NCBI RefSeq assembly: GCF_001751255.1
Contig: NZ_LJGW01000033.1
Location: 1-33,160, forward strand
Source of the DNA: Streptomyces nanshensis
Lineage (GTDB): Bacteria; Actinomycetota; Actinomycetes; Streptomycetales; Streptomycetaceae
Direction: 5' to 3'
Length of the DNA: 33,160 nucleotides
Positions 8,677 to 17,316 of this stretch are shown here, piece after piece (position 1 is the stretch's first letter; the number at the start of each line of letters is the position of its first letter). Both the position numbers and the translations under genes were made by a program. Under the pieces are notes generated by a model. That model saw only the letters and a list, made by a program, of their open reading frames with translations. It was not told the origin of the DNA and ran no database searches.

Positions 8677-9228
8677 ATGTACGGCTACGAGCAGACCGCT
8701 TCCGCGGGCCACGGATACCCGCACGCCGGGCAGCAGCAGTACGGCCACCAGCAGCAGGGCCACCAGCAGTACGCGGCGCAGCAGTCTGCTCCGCCTCCCT
8801 ACGGGCACCAGGGCCAGCACCAGCAGGGCCAGCAGGCCAACGGCCAGCCGCTCTACCCCGAGCCCTCGTCGCCGCCCTCGCTTCGGGAGACCGTGCGGGC
8901 GTTCACCAACGGCACGATGACCTCGGAGGACTTCCAGTCGATCTTCTCGACGTCGAAGGTCTACTGTCCCCGCGGCGAGACCCCGGGCTTCCTCGCGCTG
9001 CACAACACCCAGCAGCCGGTGATCCCGATGTTCACCACGCTCAAGGAACTGCGCCGCTACGCCGGCAAGGAGTCCCGCTACTTCGTGATCACGGGCGCCG
9101 AGGTGCTCGACCTGCTCCCGTCCGGCTACGGCTTCGTGCTCGACATGGAGGGCGACCACCGCGTGGTCTTCGACGCCAAGGCCGTCGAGGAGATGGTCGA
9201 CTACGCGATGCGCCGGATGTACGGATAG
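8677..9228 (+). CDS. SseB-like family protein with Gln/His-rich N-terminus
   Basis: 183 residues from ATG 8677. Residues 1-58 are low complexity, rich in Gln, His, Gly and Tyr (runs such as HQQQGHQQYAAQQ), probably a disordered extension. Residues ~65-180 form a compact alpha/beta domain with VYCPRGETPGFLALHNTQQPVIPMF, FTTLKELRRYAG and TGAEVLDLLPSGYGFVLD, a pattern I associate with the SseB N-terminal domain. No enzymatic motif is apparent. The gene has no Shine-Dalgarno; a TACTCT -10 box 7 nt upstream suggests a leaderless message. It diverges from the acyl-CoA dehydrogenase and converges with the phosphatase at 9289. Function is unknown. Confidence 0.75.
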   Translation: MYGYEQTASAGHGYPHAGQQQYGHQQQGHQQYAAQQSAPPPYGHQGQHQQGQQANGQPLYPEPSSPPSLRETVRAFTNGTMTSEDFQSIFSTSKVYCPRGETPGFLALHNTQQPVIPMFTTLKELRRYAGKESRYFVITGAEVLDLLPSGYGFVLDMEGDHRVVFDAKAVEEMVDYAMRRMYG

Positions 9229-9288
9229 CGCCTGCGGACGCGCGCCAGGTGAGCCTCGGGGCCCGTCGTCCCGTACCGGCTCGGCGCC

Positions 9289-11658
9289 TCACGCCCAGGC
9301 GGGCGTCGCGACGTTCTCCCGCATCTCGAACCAGATGCTCTTGCCCTCGCCGCGCGGATCCACCCCCCACGAGCCCGCGAGCATCTCCATCATCATCAAC
9401 CCCCGCCCGGACGAGGCCAGTTCACCGGGCGTACGGCGGTGCGGCAGCGCGTCGCTGGTGTCGGAGACCTCGACGCGCAGCAGCCGCGCGCCCCTCTTCC
9501 CGCTGGCCTCGGCGACGACCACGGCGTCTCCCTCGGTGTGGACGAGCACGTTCGTGAGCATCTCCGAGAGCATCAGCACGGCGCCGTCGATCTGGTCCTC
9601 GCTCTCCCAGTCGAAGAGCATCCCCTGGAGCTGATGCCGCGCCTCGCCGATCCGGTCCGGCTCGGCCTGCGCCACGGTGAAGGTCGTACGCCGTGAGACG
9701 CCGGACGCCGCCGCGGCCCGCTCCGCCGCGTACGCGGGGTCGAGCGTGATCAGCAGCAGCGCGATGTCGTCCGCGCGGCGGTCTTCCAGCGGGCCCGCGT
9801 TCTCGCCGGGCGGCTGCTGCACCGAGCCGATGAGGGCGTCCGCGAAGCCCTCCAGATCCGCCGGTGTGCCGGTGTCCCCCGCCGACTGCTCCTTGAAGAC
9901 GGTACGGATGCGCCGCCAGCCCGTGTCCATCGTGTGCCCGCCGATCTCGATCAGACCGTCCGTGCACGCCAGCAGCGTCTCGCCCGGCTCCAGCACCAGC
10001 CGCGTCGTCGGATACTCCGTGCCCGGTGCGACGCCGAGCGGCAGCCCGCCCGCGGTGGCCCTGATCAGCATCGTCCCGTCGGCCAGCCAGATCGCCGGGT
10101 CGGGGTGGCCCGCGCGGGCCACGTCGAGGGTGCCCGTGACGGGGTCGGCCTCCATGTACAGACAGGTGGCGAACCGGTCGTCGTCGGGCGGGCCTCCCGC
10201 GGCCCCGTCGTCCGGCTCCCCGGTGGGCTCCCCGTCCGGCTCCCCGGCGGGCGGGGGCTCCGGCACCGCCGGCTCCGGCGCACCGGCGGCCGAACCCGCC
10301 CGCTCGTCCTCGGAGCCGGTCATCACCTCCGGCCGCCCGATCCCCGCCAGATAGCGGGAGGCACGCGCGAGCACCGCGTCCGGACGGTGCCCCTCCGCCG
10401 CGTATGCCCGCAGTGCGATCCGCAGTTGCGCCATGATCCCCGCGGCGCGCACGTCGTGCCCCTGTACGTCGCCGATGACCAGTGCCGTACGGCCGGACGG
10501 CAGCGGGATCACGTCGTACCAGTCGCCGCCGACCTCCAGCCCGTCGCCCGAGGGCACATAGCGGGCCGCCAGCTTCATGCCCTCGATGCCCGGCTTGCGC
10601 GTGGGGCGTAGCGTGCGCTGAAGCCCGGAGGAGAGCTGAAGCTCCATCTCGTGCATGGACGTACGGGAGAGCGCTTGCGCGAGCATGCGCGCGATGCTCG
10701 TCAGCAGCGCCCGCGCCTCCCTGGTGAACTCCATCGGCTCGGGGAAGGCGACCATCCACGCGCCCAGCACCCGGCGCGAGACGGTGAGCGGCAGCCACGC
10801 CCACCCCCGGTTCCCGATCCGTTCGGCCTCCGGCCAGGCGTCGGGGAACTCGCGGCGGTAGTCCTCCGGCGCGGGCAGATAGACCGGCCGTCCCGTCCGT
10901 ACGACGACGGCCGCCGGGTGGTCGGCCTCGGCGGGCATGTCCATGTACGGCAGCAGATGCCGCGGCACCGGCCGCTGCGCGGCCGGCCCGACGAGGGTGA
11001 GCCGGCCGCGTTCGAGGCTGAAGACCGCCAGGGCGCGCGGCTTGAGGCCGGGGATGACCAGCGAGCCCGCGACCCGCAGCACCTCCGCCGTGGTGCGGGC
11101 CTCCGCGAACGCCCGCCCGGTGTGCAGCAGGAACGCCTCGCGGTTGTGCTGCCGGCCCTCTCCCACCTGCGACGGCGACTCGGTGGCGGGCTGGTCGGGG
11201 ATCTGCGAGACGGTGCCGATGAGGGAGAGCGTCCCCTTCTCCTCGACGGGGGTCATCCGCAGACGGATCGAGCGCACCGGTTCGCTGTTCTCGTCGACGA
11301 CCCGCAGCACCGACTCGACGACCGTCCACTCCGACAGCGCGAGGTTGGCGGCCGCGGTCAGCTCCACGTAGTCGGCGAAGTGGATGCGGGTGCGGATGAA
11401 GGGCTCGGCCAGCGTCATGGTCCCCTCGCCGGAGACCGGCCCGGGGGCGAGGCCCGGCTCCGTCGCCGTATCGGACGGGGCGTCCGAGCCGGGACCGGCG
11501 ACGGTCAGCGAACGCTCGGCCCGGTCCGTCGCCTCGCCCTGCCGGAAGGGGACGCCGAGGAGGGCTGCGGTACGGACGTCCACGGTCGAGGTGCCCGTTG
11601 CGCTGTCCCAGCGCCACAGCCCGGTCCGGGTGGCCTTGAGCACCTCCTCGGTGTGCAT
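9289..11658 (-). CDS. PAS-GAF-SpoIIE (PP2C) phosphatase with C-terminal HATPase domain
   Basis: 789 residues from ATG 11658. The order is: N-terminal PAS-like sensor (GLWRWDSATGT to IGTVSQIPD, about 10-155); GAF domain (about 165-335, containing GLKPRALAVFSLE and VVVRTGRPVYLP); SpoIIE/PP2C serine phosphatase (about 345-620, with metal-binding Asp in GGDWYDV, IGDVQGHD, ACTDGLIE and RADDIALLL); and a RsbW-type HATPase domain (about 650-780, with MLSEMLTNVLVH and SSGRGLMMMEML). Such proteins dephosphorylate anti-anti-sigma factors and may also act as anti-sigma kinases in partner-switching networks. A Pro/Glu/Gly-rich insert interrupts the phosphatase domain around 10180-10320. It is divergent from aspS; a dyad covers its promoter, and a leaderless start is likely. 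Confidence 0.92.
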   Translation of the reverse strand: MHTEEVLKATRTGLWRWDSATGTSTVDVRTAALLGVPFRQGEATDRAERSLTVAGPGSDAPSDTATEPGLAPGPVSGEGTMTLAEPFIRTRIHFADYVELTAAANLALSEWTVVESVLRVVDENSEPVRSIRLRMTPVEEKGTLSLIGTVSQIPDQPATESPSQVGEGRQHNREAFLLHTGRAFAEARTTAEVLRVAGSLVIPGLKPRALAVFSLERGRLTLVGPAAQRPVPRHLLPYMDMPAEADHPAAVVVRTGRPVYLPAPEDYRREFPDAWPEAERIGNRGWAWLPLTVSRRVLGAWMVAFPEPMEFTREARALLTSIARMLAQALSRTSMHEMELQLSSGLQRTLRPTRKPGIEGMKLAARYVPSGDGLEVGGDWYDVIPLPSGRTALVIGDVQGHDVRAAGIMAQLRIALRAYAAEGHRPDAVLARASRYLAGIGRPEVMTGSEDERAGSAAGAPEPAVPEPPPAGEPDGEPTGEPDDGAAGGPPDDDRFATCLYMEADPVTGTLDVARAGHPDPAIWLADGTMLIRATAGGLPLGVAPGTEYPTTRLVLEPGETLLACTDGLIEIGGHTMDTGWRRIRTVFKEQSAGDTGTPADLEGFADALIGSVQQPPGENAGPLEDRRADDIALLLITLDPAYAAERAAAASGVSRRTTFTVAQAEPDRIGEARHQLQGMLFDWESEDQIDGAVLMLSEMLTNVLVHTEGDAVVVAEASGKRGARLLRVEVSDTSDALPHRRTPGELASSGRGLMMMEMLAGSWGVDPRGEGKSIWFEMRENVATPAWA

Positions 11659-11659
11659 T

Positions 11660-11701
11660 GCCCCACTTTATGTGCGTTCCGGAAATCGGTGCGAGTGGGG
11701 C
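11660..11701. promoter_or_regulatory. Concentric dyad in the phosphatase/aspS divergent promoter region
   Basis: Outer arms GCCCCACT (11660-11667) and AGTGGGGC (11694-11701) are exactly centred on an inner palindrome TTCCGGAA (11677-11684), 9 nt from each arm. A -10-like box for the phosphatase gene (minus strand TAAAGT, 11665-11670, 6 nt before the ATG) overlaps the left arm. It looks like an operator; the binding protein is unknown. Confidence 0.5.
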
Positions 11702-11714
11702 TGAGCCAGGACGG

Positions 11715-11720
11715 TAGTCT
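11715..11720 (+). promoter_or_regulatory. Putative -10 box of aspS
   Basis: TAGTCT matches TANNNT and would give a leader of about 55 nt before ATG 11781. No good -35 hexamer is visible, and no T-box-like structure was recognised in the leader. Confidence 0.35.
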
Positions 11721-11780
11721 GAAGGGCCGACCCGCCAGGCAACTGGCCCCACCACTGTCGACCGACGACTGGATGACCCC

Positions 11781-13544
11781 ATGCCCCGGTACCGTTCCCA
11801 CACCTGCGGCGAGCTCCGTGCTCCGGACGTCGGCACGGACGTCCGCCTCAGCGGCTGGCTGCACAACAGGCGGAACCTCGGGGGCATCCTCTTCATCGAT
11901 CTCCGTGACCACTACGGGATCGTGCAGCTCGTCGTACGGCCCGAGGAGACGGCCGTGCACGAGCGTCTTAGCTCGCTGTCGAAGGAGTCGGTCGTACGGG
12001 TCGACGGCAAGGTCAGCGCGCGGGGCGCCGACAACGTCAACCCCGAACTGCCCACCGGCGAGATCGAGGTGGAGGTCGGCGAGGTGGAGGTGCTCGGCGC
12101 CGCCGAGCAGATCCCTTTCACCATCAACGCCGAGGACGGCGTCAACGAGGAGCGGCGGCTCGAATACCGCTTCCTCGACCTGCGCCGCGAGCGCATGCAC
12201 CGCAACATCGTGCTGCGCTCGCAGGTCATCGCGAAGATCCGCGAGAAGATGGTCGCCGAGGGCTTCAACGAGCTTGCCACGCCCATCCTTTCGGCCACCT
12301 CTCCCGAGGGCGCGCGCGACTTCCTCGTACCGTCGCGGCTGCACGCCGGGAAGTTCTACGCGCTGCCGCAGGCGCCGCAGCAGTTCAAGCAACTGCTCAT
12401 GGTCGCGGGCTTCGACCGCTACTTCCAGATCGCGCCCTGCTTCCGCGACGAGGACGCCCGCGCCGACCGCTCGCCCGGCGAGTTCTACCAGCTCGACATG
12501 GAGATGAGCTTCGTCGAGCAGGAGGACGTCTTCGCGGTCATCGAGAAGGTGATGACGGACCTCTTCCAGGAGCTGGGCGACGGGCGCGAGTGCACCTCGC
12601 CCTTCCCGCGCGTCCCCTACCGGGAGGCGATGCTCCGGTACGGCACCGACAAGCCGGATCTGCGCGCGCAGCTCGAACTGGTCGACGTCTCGGACGTGTT
12701 CGAGGACTCGGGCTTCAAGGCCTTCGCGGGCAAGCACGTACGGGCGCTGGCCGTGCCGGACACCGCGGACCAGCCGCGCAAGTTCTTCGATCAGATGGGC
12801 GACTTCGCGGTCGAGCAGGGCGCGAAGGGTCTGGCCTGGGTCCGCGTCGGCGAGGACCGCACGCTCACCGGGCCCATCGCCAAGTTCCTCGACGACAACG
12901 ACGTCTCGCAGCTTCTGACGGCGCTGAAGGCCGAGCCGGGCACGGCGGTCTTCTTCGGCGCGGGAGAGTTCGACGAGGTCTCGAAGATCATGGGCGCGGT
13001 CCGCGTCGAGGCCGCCAAGCGCACCGGGCACTTCGAGGAAGGCGTCTTCCGCTTCTGCTGGATCGTGGACTTCCCGATGTACGAGAAGGACGAGGAGACC
13101 GGCGCTGTCCAGTTCTCCCACAACCCCTTCTCGATGCCGCAGGGCGGCCTGGAGGCACTGCGTACGCAGGACCCGTTGGACATCCTGGCCTGGCAGTACG
13201 ACATCGTCTGCAACGGCGTGGAGCTGTCCTCGGGCGCCATCCGTAACCACGAACCCGAGATCATGTTCAAGGCGTTCGAGATCGCGGGCTACTCCAACGA
13301 GGAGGTCGAGCGCGAATTCGGCGGCATGCTCCGCGCGTTCCGCTTCGGCGCGCCCCCGCACGGCGGCATCGCCCCCGGTATCGACCGCATCGTGATGCTG
13401 CTGGCGGACGAGCCCAACATCCGCGAGACGATCGCCTTCCCGCTCAACGGCAACGCGCAGGACCTGCTGATGGGCGCCCCCACGGAGGTCGACGAGACCC
13501 GCCTGAAGGAGCTGCACCTGTCGGTGCGCAAGCCGAAGCTGTAG
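11781..13544 (+). CDS. aspS: Aspartate--tRNA ligase
   Basis: 587 residues from ATG 11781, the normal length for bacterial AspRS. It starts with the OB-fold anticodon-binding domain ([25 protein letters not shown]). The class II catalytic core follows: motif 1 region ([12 protein letters not shown]), motif 2 [19 protein letters not shown], and the bacterial insertion (GAD) domain around 290-420. Motif 3 is at [19 protein letters not shown]. It charges tRNA-Asp with aspartate in the cytoplasm. The stretch [12 protein letters not shown] and the [12 protein letters not shown] variant are the form seen in alphaproteobacteria and actinomycetes, a group in which some enzymes also charge tRNA-Asn; that cannot be decided here. 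No clear Shine-Dalgarno is present. A strong terminator follows. Confidence 0.97.
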   Translation: MPRYRSHTCGELRAPDVGTDVRLSGWLHNRRNLGGILFIDLRDHYGIVQLVVRPEETAVHERLSSLSKESVVRVDGKVSARGADNVNPELPTGEIEVEVGEVEVLGAAEQIPFTINAEDGVNEERRLEYRFLDLRRERMHRNIVLRSQVIAKIREKMVAEGFNELATPILSATSPEGARDFLVPSRLHAGKFYALPQAPQQFKQLLMVAGFDRYFQIAPCFRDEDARADRSPGEFYQLDMEMSFVEQEDVFAVIEKVMTDLFQELGDGRECTSPFPRVPYREAMLRYGTDKPDLRAQLELVDVSDVFEDSGFKAFAGKHVRALAVPDTADQPRKFFDQMGDFAVEQGAKGLAWVRVGEDRTLTGPIAKFLDDNDVSQLLTALKAEPGTAVFFGAGEFDEVSKIMGAVRVEAAKRTGHFEEGVFRFCWIVDFPMYEKDEETGAVQFSHNPFSMPQGGLEALRTQDPLDILAWQYDIVCNGVELSSGAIRNHEPEIMFKAFEIAGYSNEEVEREFGGMLRAFRFGAPPHGGIAPGIDRIVMLLADEPNIRETIAFPLNGNAQDLLMGAPTEVDETRLKELHLSVRKPKL

Positions 13545-13602
13545 CCCTGGCGGGCAGCGCTGCGGGGAGCCCTGCGGGGCGCGCCGCCGACTCGCTTCAC
13601 GA

Positions 13603-13633
13603 CCGAACCCCCGGACAGCGTCCGGGGGTTCGG
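13603..13633 (+). terminator. Hairpin terminator after aspS
   Basis: Perfect 14-bp stem (13603-13616 with 13620-13633, CCGAACCCCCGGAC and its complement) closing on a 3-nt loop, about 60 nt after the aspS stop and before the convergent gene at 13656. It probably works for both strands. Confidence 0.8.
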
Positions 13634-13655
13634 GTGTGTGCGGGGGCGTTGCGCG

Positions 13656-14045
13656 TCACGGGCACGGCGCCGCGAGCGTCACGACGGTGTAGGACTCCAG
13701 CCGCACGACGAGTTGCCCGGCGCGGACCCAGCGGATCCGTGCGTCGTCGTAGGCCACGCCGGCGACGGTCCACGCCGCCGGACGCGGCCGGCCCGGCCGG
13801 TAGAGCGCCCCGCGTACCCCCACGAGCGTGTGCGCTCGCACGCGCAACGCCGTGGCGCGCGGCCGGAGATGGGGGCATGCGCGGACGGAACGCACGGCGC
13901 AGGGCTCGCAGAGCGGAGGGTGAGACGTGGTGAGGGCGTCCGTCCGGCCGGTGTGCTCCGGGGCCTCGCCGCCGATCAGCCACAGGACCCCTTCCCGGTT
14001 CCGGTCGGCCGGACGGCCACAGACCTGGCACAACAGCCGCCGCAT
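13656..14045 (-). CDS. Hypothetical protein with Cys pairs (possible zinc-binding)
   Basis: 129 residues from ATG 14045, with AGGG a few bases upstream. The N-terminal half carries LLCQVCGRPAD (C6, C9), PPLCEPCAVRSVRACPHL (two further Cys in a CxxC pair, then another Cys) with nearby His, a spacing that suggests one zinc ribbon. The C-terminal half (about 65-125) is probably a beta-rich domain: RVRAHTLVGVRGALY, IRWVRAGQLVVRLESYTVVTL. I associate similar short CxxC proteins with Streptomyces GntR genes, and it lies 108 nt downstream of the HutC-type regulator on the same strand, possibly in one operon. No function is assigned. Confidence 0.7.
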   Translation of the reverse strand: MRRLLCQVCGRPADRNREGVLWLIGGEAPEHTGRTDALTTSHPPLCEPCAVRSVRACPHLRPRATALRVRAHTLVGVRGALYRPGRPRPAAWTVAGVAYDDARIRWVRAGQLVVRLESYTVVTLAAPCP

Positions 14046-14153
14046 GGCCCTGCGCTGGCGAAGCGCGTGGACCCGGCCGAACTCCGGCCGCCCTCTTCCG
14101 GGGTGGCGTGCGGGAGGGGCGCGCTCGGCGGATCACGCACCGTCCGTCCGTCG

Positions 14154-14897
14154 TCAGCCGCCGAAGCGGTAGTCGAGGACGTACGAACCGGCGTCCAGGA
14201 GCATGCGGTTGACCTCGACCGGGCGGCCGTCCGCGGTGAGGGCGACGCGCAGGATCTCGATGACCGGGGTGCCCGGCGGCTGGGACAGCGCCTCCGCCTC
14301 GTCCCTGTCGGGCATCCTCGCGCGCAGCTCCTCCGTGAAGTCGACCGGCTCGGCGCCGAGTTCGGCGAGGCGGGCGTAGGTGCCGCCGGGCCCGGTGTCC
14401 GGCTCGGCCACGCGCGTGCCGCGCACGAGGGCGGCCGGGAGGTAGGAGTCGGCGAGCTGGACGGGCTCCCCGTCCACCACGTAGCGACGGCTGCGTACGA
14501 GCACCGAGGTGTCGTCCCCGGACAGGTCGAGCGCCTCCGCCACCCACTCCGGGGCCGGGGCCTCACGCACGTCGAGGGCGTCCACCTCCAGCGGGCGCTC
14601 CTCGACGTCGGCCGCCCAGACGGAGCCGCCCGAGGCCCGCCGTCCACGGGAGAGACGTTCCGTGGCGCTCCGCCGGATCAGCTTGAACTCCCGTACGTAC
14701 GTGCCCGATCCGGGCCGCGCGGAGGCCAGCCCCTCCGCGATCAGCAGCTTGAGCGCGTTCGCCGCGGTCTGCTTGGCGACTCCGTACTGCCGGACGAGGG
14801 CGGGCTCGCCGGGCAGGCGGGTGCCCGGGGCGAGATCGCCGGACTTGATCCTCGCGCGGAGGTCGTCGGCGATCTGCCGGGCGGGGGTCTCGGCCAT
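14154..14897 (-). CDS. GntR-family regulator, HutC/UTRA subfamily
   Basis: 247 residues from ATG 14897, chosen because GGAG lies exactly 6 nt before it; an ATG at 14909 four codons earlier has only AGGGA at very short spacing. The N-terminal winged helix (about 4-70) contains QIADDLRARIKSGDLAPG, LPGEPALVRQYGVAKQTAANALKLL and the wing GLASARPGSGTYV. The UTRA ligand domain (about 90-245) contains VLVRSRRYVVDGEPVQLADSYLP and PGTPVIEILRVALTADGRPVEV, as in HutC-type regulators that bind small effectors. A 14-bp palindrome (14919-14932) just upstream fits a HutC-type operator, so autoregulation is likely. Its target and effector are unknown; the CxxC protein lies downstream on the same strand. Confidence 0.88.
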   Translation of the reverse strand: MAETPARQIADDLRARIKSGDLAPGTRLPGEPALVRQYGVAKQTAANALKLLIAEGLASARPGSGTYVREFKLIRRSATERLSRGRRASGGSVWAADVEERPLEVDALDVREAPAPEWVAEALDLSGDDTSVLVRSRRYVVDGEPVQLADSYLPAALVRGTRVAEPDTGPGGTYARLAELGAEPVDFTEELRARMPDRDEAEALSQPPGTPVIEILRVALTADGRPVEVNRMLLDAGSYVLDYRFGG

Positions 14898-14918
14898 CGG
14901 TGTCTCCATGTTCCCTAG

Positions 14919-14932
14919 GGTGGTTGACCACC
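14919..14932. promoter_or_regulatory. Probable autoregulatory operator of the HutC-type regulator
   Basis: GGTGGTTGACCACC has perfect 6-bp arms (GGTGGT/ACCACC) around 2 nt, beginning 22 nt upstream of the chosen start. It contains the TGGT-NN-ACCA core seen in HutC-type GntR operators (family knowledge). Binding is inferred. Confidence 0.55.
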
Positions 14933-14985
14933 GTAACGCCGGAGACCGCCCGGCCCCCTCGCGGATTCCCCGCCCGGCCCCTGCC

Positions 14986-17115
14986 TCAGAGACCGATGCC
15001 GCCGCCGTCCTTCCGCCAGACGCTGACGACCGAGGGGCGGACGTACGCGTCGGGGCCGTCCGGCCACTGGGAGGCCGGCTTCTCGACGCTCGCGCCGTCG
15101 ACCTCGCCCGGGTGCTGCACCGCGACGAGGACGCGGCGGTCCTGGATGAGCGGGCCGCAGGTCTCCGCGCCCGTCGGCACGGTCAGGAACTGCCGCACCT
15201 CGCCGCGCCGCCGGCCCGCCGTGGCGACGCCGAACAGGCCGTCGTGGGAGCCGAGTTCGTTGCCGTCGGTGGACAGCCACAGGTTGCCGTAGTCGTCGAA
15301 CGCGACGTTGTCGGGGCAGGAGATCGGGCTGACCTGGTCCTTGGGGAAGCCGCCGAAGTACGTGCCGGGGTCCTCCGGGTCGCCGCAGACCAGGAACAGC
15401 CGCCAGGTGAAGGCGTGCGCCGCCGGGTCGTCGCCCCGCTCGGCGAACTCCAGCACCTGGCCGTGCTTGTTGCCGTTGCGCGGGTTGGCCTCGTCCGGTC
15501 CGGCCTTGCCGGAGGCGCCGCGGTCGGTGTTGTTGGTGAGGGCGGCGTAGACGCGTCCGGTGCGGGGGCTCGGCTCGACGTCCTCGGGGCGGTCCATCTT
15601 GGTGGCGCCCGCCTTGTCGCCGGCGATGCGCGTGAAGACGTACACCTCGTCGGCGGTCATGCCCGCCACGTGCGAACGGTCGCCGGTGGCCAGCGGGATC
15701 CAGGTGCCGCGCCCGTCGAACTCGTGGTCGTCGGAGGGGAGTTCGCCCGAGCCGTCGATCTCGTCCGCGGGGCTGTCGCCGTGCAGCTTGGCGACGTAGA
15801 GCGTGCCGTGGTCCAGCAGCGTCATGTTGTGCTCGTGGTCGGCGCGGCTGTTCCCGCGCCGCATGCGCTTGGACGAGACGAACTTGTAGAGGTATTCGAA
15901 CCGTTCGTCGTCGCCCATGTAGACGACGGGACGGCCGTCGTCGGTCAGCCGCGGCTGCGCCGCCTCGTGCTTGAAGCGGCCGAGCGCGGTGCGCTTGCGC
16001 GGCGGCGAGTCCGGGTCGTACGGGTCGAGTTCGACGACCCAGCCGAAGCGGTGCGGCTCGTACGGCTCCTTCGTGACGTCGAAGCGGTCGTCGAAGCGCT
16101 CCCACTTGCGCTCGGTGTCGGTGCCCTTGAGGGCGTAGCGCTCCAGGCGCTTGCGGTGCTCCTCGTCCTCGACCTTCTCGGTGTTGGCGAAGTACTGGTC
16201 GATGTTCTCCTCGCCGTGCAGCGTCGTACCCCACGGAGTGGTGCCGCCCGAGCAGTTGTTGAGGGTGCCGAGGATCTCGCGGCCGTCCGGATCGGCCGAC
16301 GTACGCAGCCACCTGCTGCCCGCCGCGGGGCCCGTGACCTCGAAGGGCGTGGTGGCGGTGACCCGGCGGTTGAGGCGGTGGCGCGGCACGGCGCGCAGCG
16401 CGCCGGTGGACTTCTCGCCCTCGACGACCACGACCGACAGCCCGTGTGCCGCCCAGGCGATCTCGGCCTGCTCACGGGTCGGCTCGTCCGGGTCGTACCC
16501 GGCGAACATCAGGACCTCGTCCGTGTATTCGTGGTTGGCGACCAGCAACTGCCGCCTGCCGCCGCCCTCCTGGCCGTGGCTGCGGTTCTCGCGGTCCGCG
16601 CGGGCCTTGTGGTCGTCGTGCTCCTTGTGGCCCTTGTGCAGCGGCAGCAGCGACAGGAAGTCGTTGTTGTAGCCGAACTGCCCCTCCTGCGCCGTCGCGG
16701 ACTGCTTCTCCGGGTCGAAGTCCGGTGCGCCGCGCAGGATCGGTTCGCCCCAGCGGATCACGATGTTCTGGCCGTAGCCCTCCGGGACGGTCACCTTGTC
16801 GTCGGTGTTGGGCTCGACGGGCGTGAAGCGCAGACCTTTCGCGGGCTTGCCCTTCGCCTTCGCGGCGTCCTCGGAGGCGAAGGCGGACTCCCCGCTGCAC
16901 GCCCCCGTCGTCGTGACCGTGGCGGCCACGGAGACGATCGCTCCGGCCCGCAGTACGGACCGGCGTGAGAGGGCGCGGGCGATGAGATCACCGGCGTACT
17001 CGTTGCCGCTGGTGTTGGGCGCCTCGTGGAAGCAGGCGTCGCCGCAGCGGAAACGGCACGTCATCGCGGATCTCCCGCCCGGGTGCGAACCGAGCACCGT
17101 CAGCAGCTTGCGCAT
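14986..17115 (-). CDS. PhoX family alkaline phosphatase (Tat-exported)
   Basis: 709 residues from ATG 17115, chosen for the near-perfect GGAGGAGACC upstream. The N-terminus carries a Cys-rich patch (MTCRFRCGDACFHEAPNTSGNEYAGDLI), then a twin-arginine motif SRRSVLRAGAIVSVAATVTTTG, indicating folded export by Tat. The mature part has PhoX features: FTPVEPNTDDKVTVPEGY, NNCSGGTTPWGTTLHGEEN, NGWVVELDPYD-like and PDNVAFDDYGNLWLSTDGNE. PhoX enzymes hydrolyse phosphomonoesters outside the cell using an Fe/Ca cofactor. A two-unit PHO box lies about 73 nt upstream (17188-17209), with a -10-like TAGCGT at 17154-17159, so phosphate-starvation control by PhoP is expected. It is most likely monocistronic. 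Confidence 0.92.
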   Translation of the reverse strand: MRKLLTVLGSHPGGRSAMTCRFRCGDACFHEAPNTSGNEYAGDLIARALSRRSVLRAGAIVSVAATVTTTGACSGESAFASEDAAKAKGKPAKGLRFTPVEPNTDDKVTVPEGYGQNIVIRWGEPILRGAPDFDPEKQSATAQEGQFGYNNDFLSLLPLHKGHKEHDDHKARADRENRSHGQEGGGRRQLLVANHEYTDEVLMFAGYDPDEPTREQAEIAWAAHGLSVVVVEGEKSTGALRAVPRHRLNRRVTATTPFEVTGPAAGSRWLRTSADPDGREILGTLNNCSGGTTPWGTTLHGEENIDQYFANTEKVEDEEHRKRLERYALKGTDTERKWERFDDRFDVTKEPYEPHRFGWVVELDPYDPDSPPRKRTALGRFKHEAAQPRLTDDGRPVVYMGDDERFEYLYKFVSSKRMRRGNSRADHEHNMTLLDHGTLYVAKLHGDSPADEIDGSGELPSDDHEFDGRGTWIPLATGDRSHVAGMTADEVYVFTRIAGDKAGATKMDRPEDVEPSPRTGRVYAALTNNTDRGASGKAGPDEANPRNGNKHGQVLEFAERGDDPAAHAFTWRLFLVCGDPEDPGTYFGGFPKDQVSPISCPDNVAFDDYGNLWLSTDGNELGSHDGLFGVATAGRRRGEVRQFLTVPTGAETCGPLIQDRRVLVAVQHPGEVDGASVEKPASQWPDGPDAYVRPSVVSVWRKDGGGIGL

Positions 17116-17153
17116 GGTCTCCTCCGGGTGTCCGTACATACGCGGCGAAGCGC

Positions 17154-17209
17154 ACGCTAGGGGCGCAGCCCCGCGAGGAGACGACCGCACGATGAACCAC
17201 GGGTGAATC
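17154..17209 (-). promoter_or_regulatory. PHO box and promoter of the PhoX gene
   Basis: Read on the minus strand, two adjacent 11-nt units GATTCACCCGT (17209-17199) and GGTTCATCGTG (17198-17188) match the PhoP direct-repeat consensus of Streptomyces (TTCA in register, 11-nt period). A TANNNT box, TAGCGT (17159-17154), lies 28 nt further downstream. The arrangement predicts activation under phosphate limitation; the consensus is established knowledge, the assignment is mine. Confidence 0.65.
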
Positions 17210-17316
17210 CCGGCCCGCGTGCGTACGCGTCGGCCCGCATGCGTACGCGGGAGCGCGGAGGAGGCGAGGCGCGTGGACGTGGAGCGCCGGAGCGGAGCGG
17301 AACGAGCGCGGCGCGC

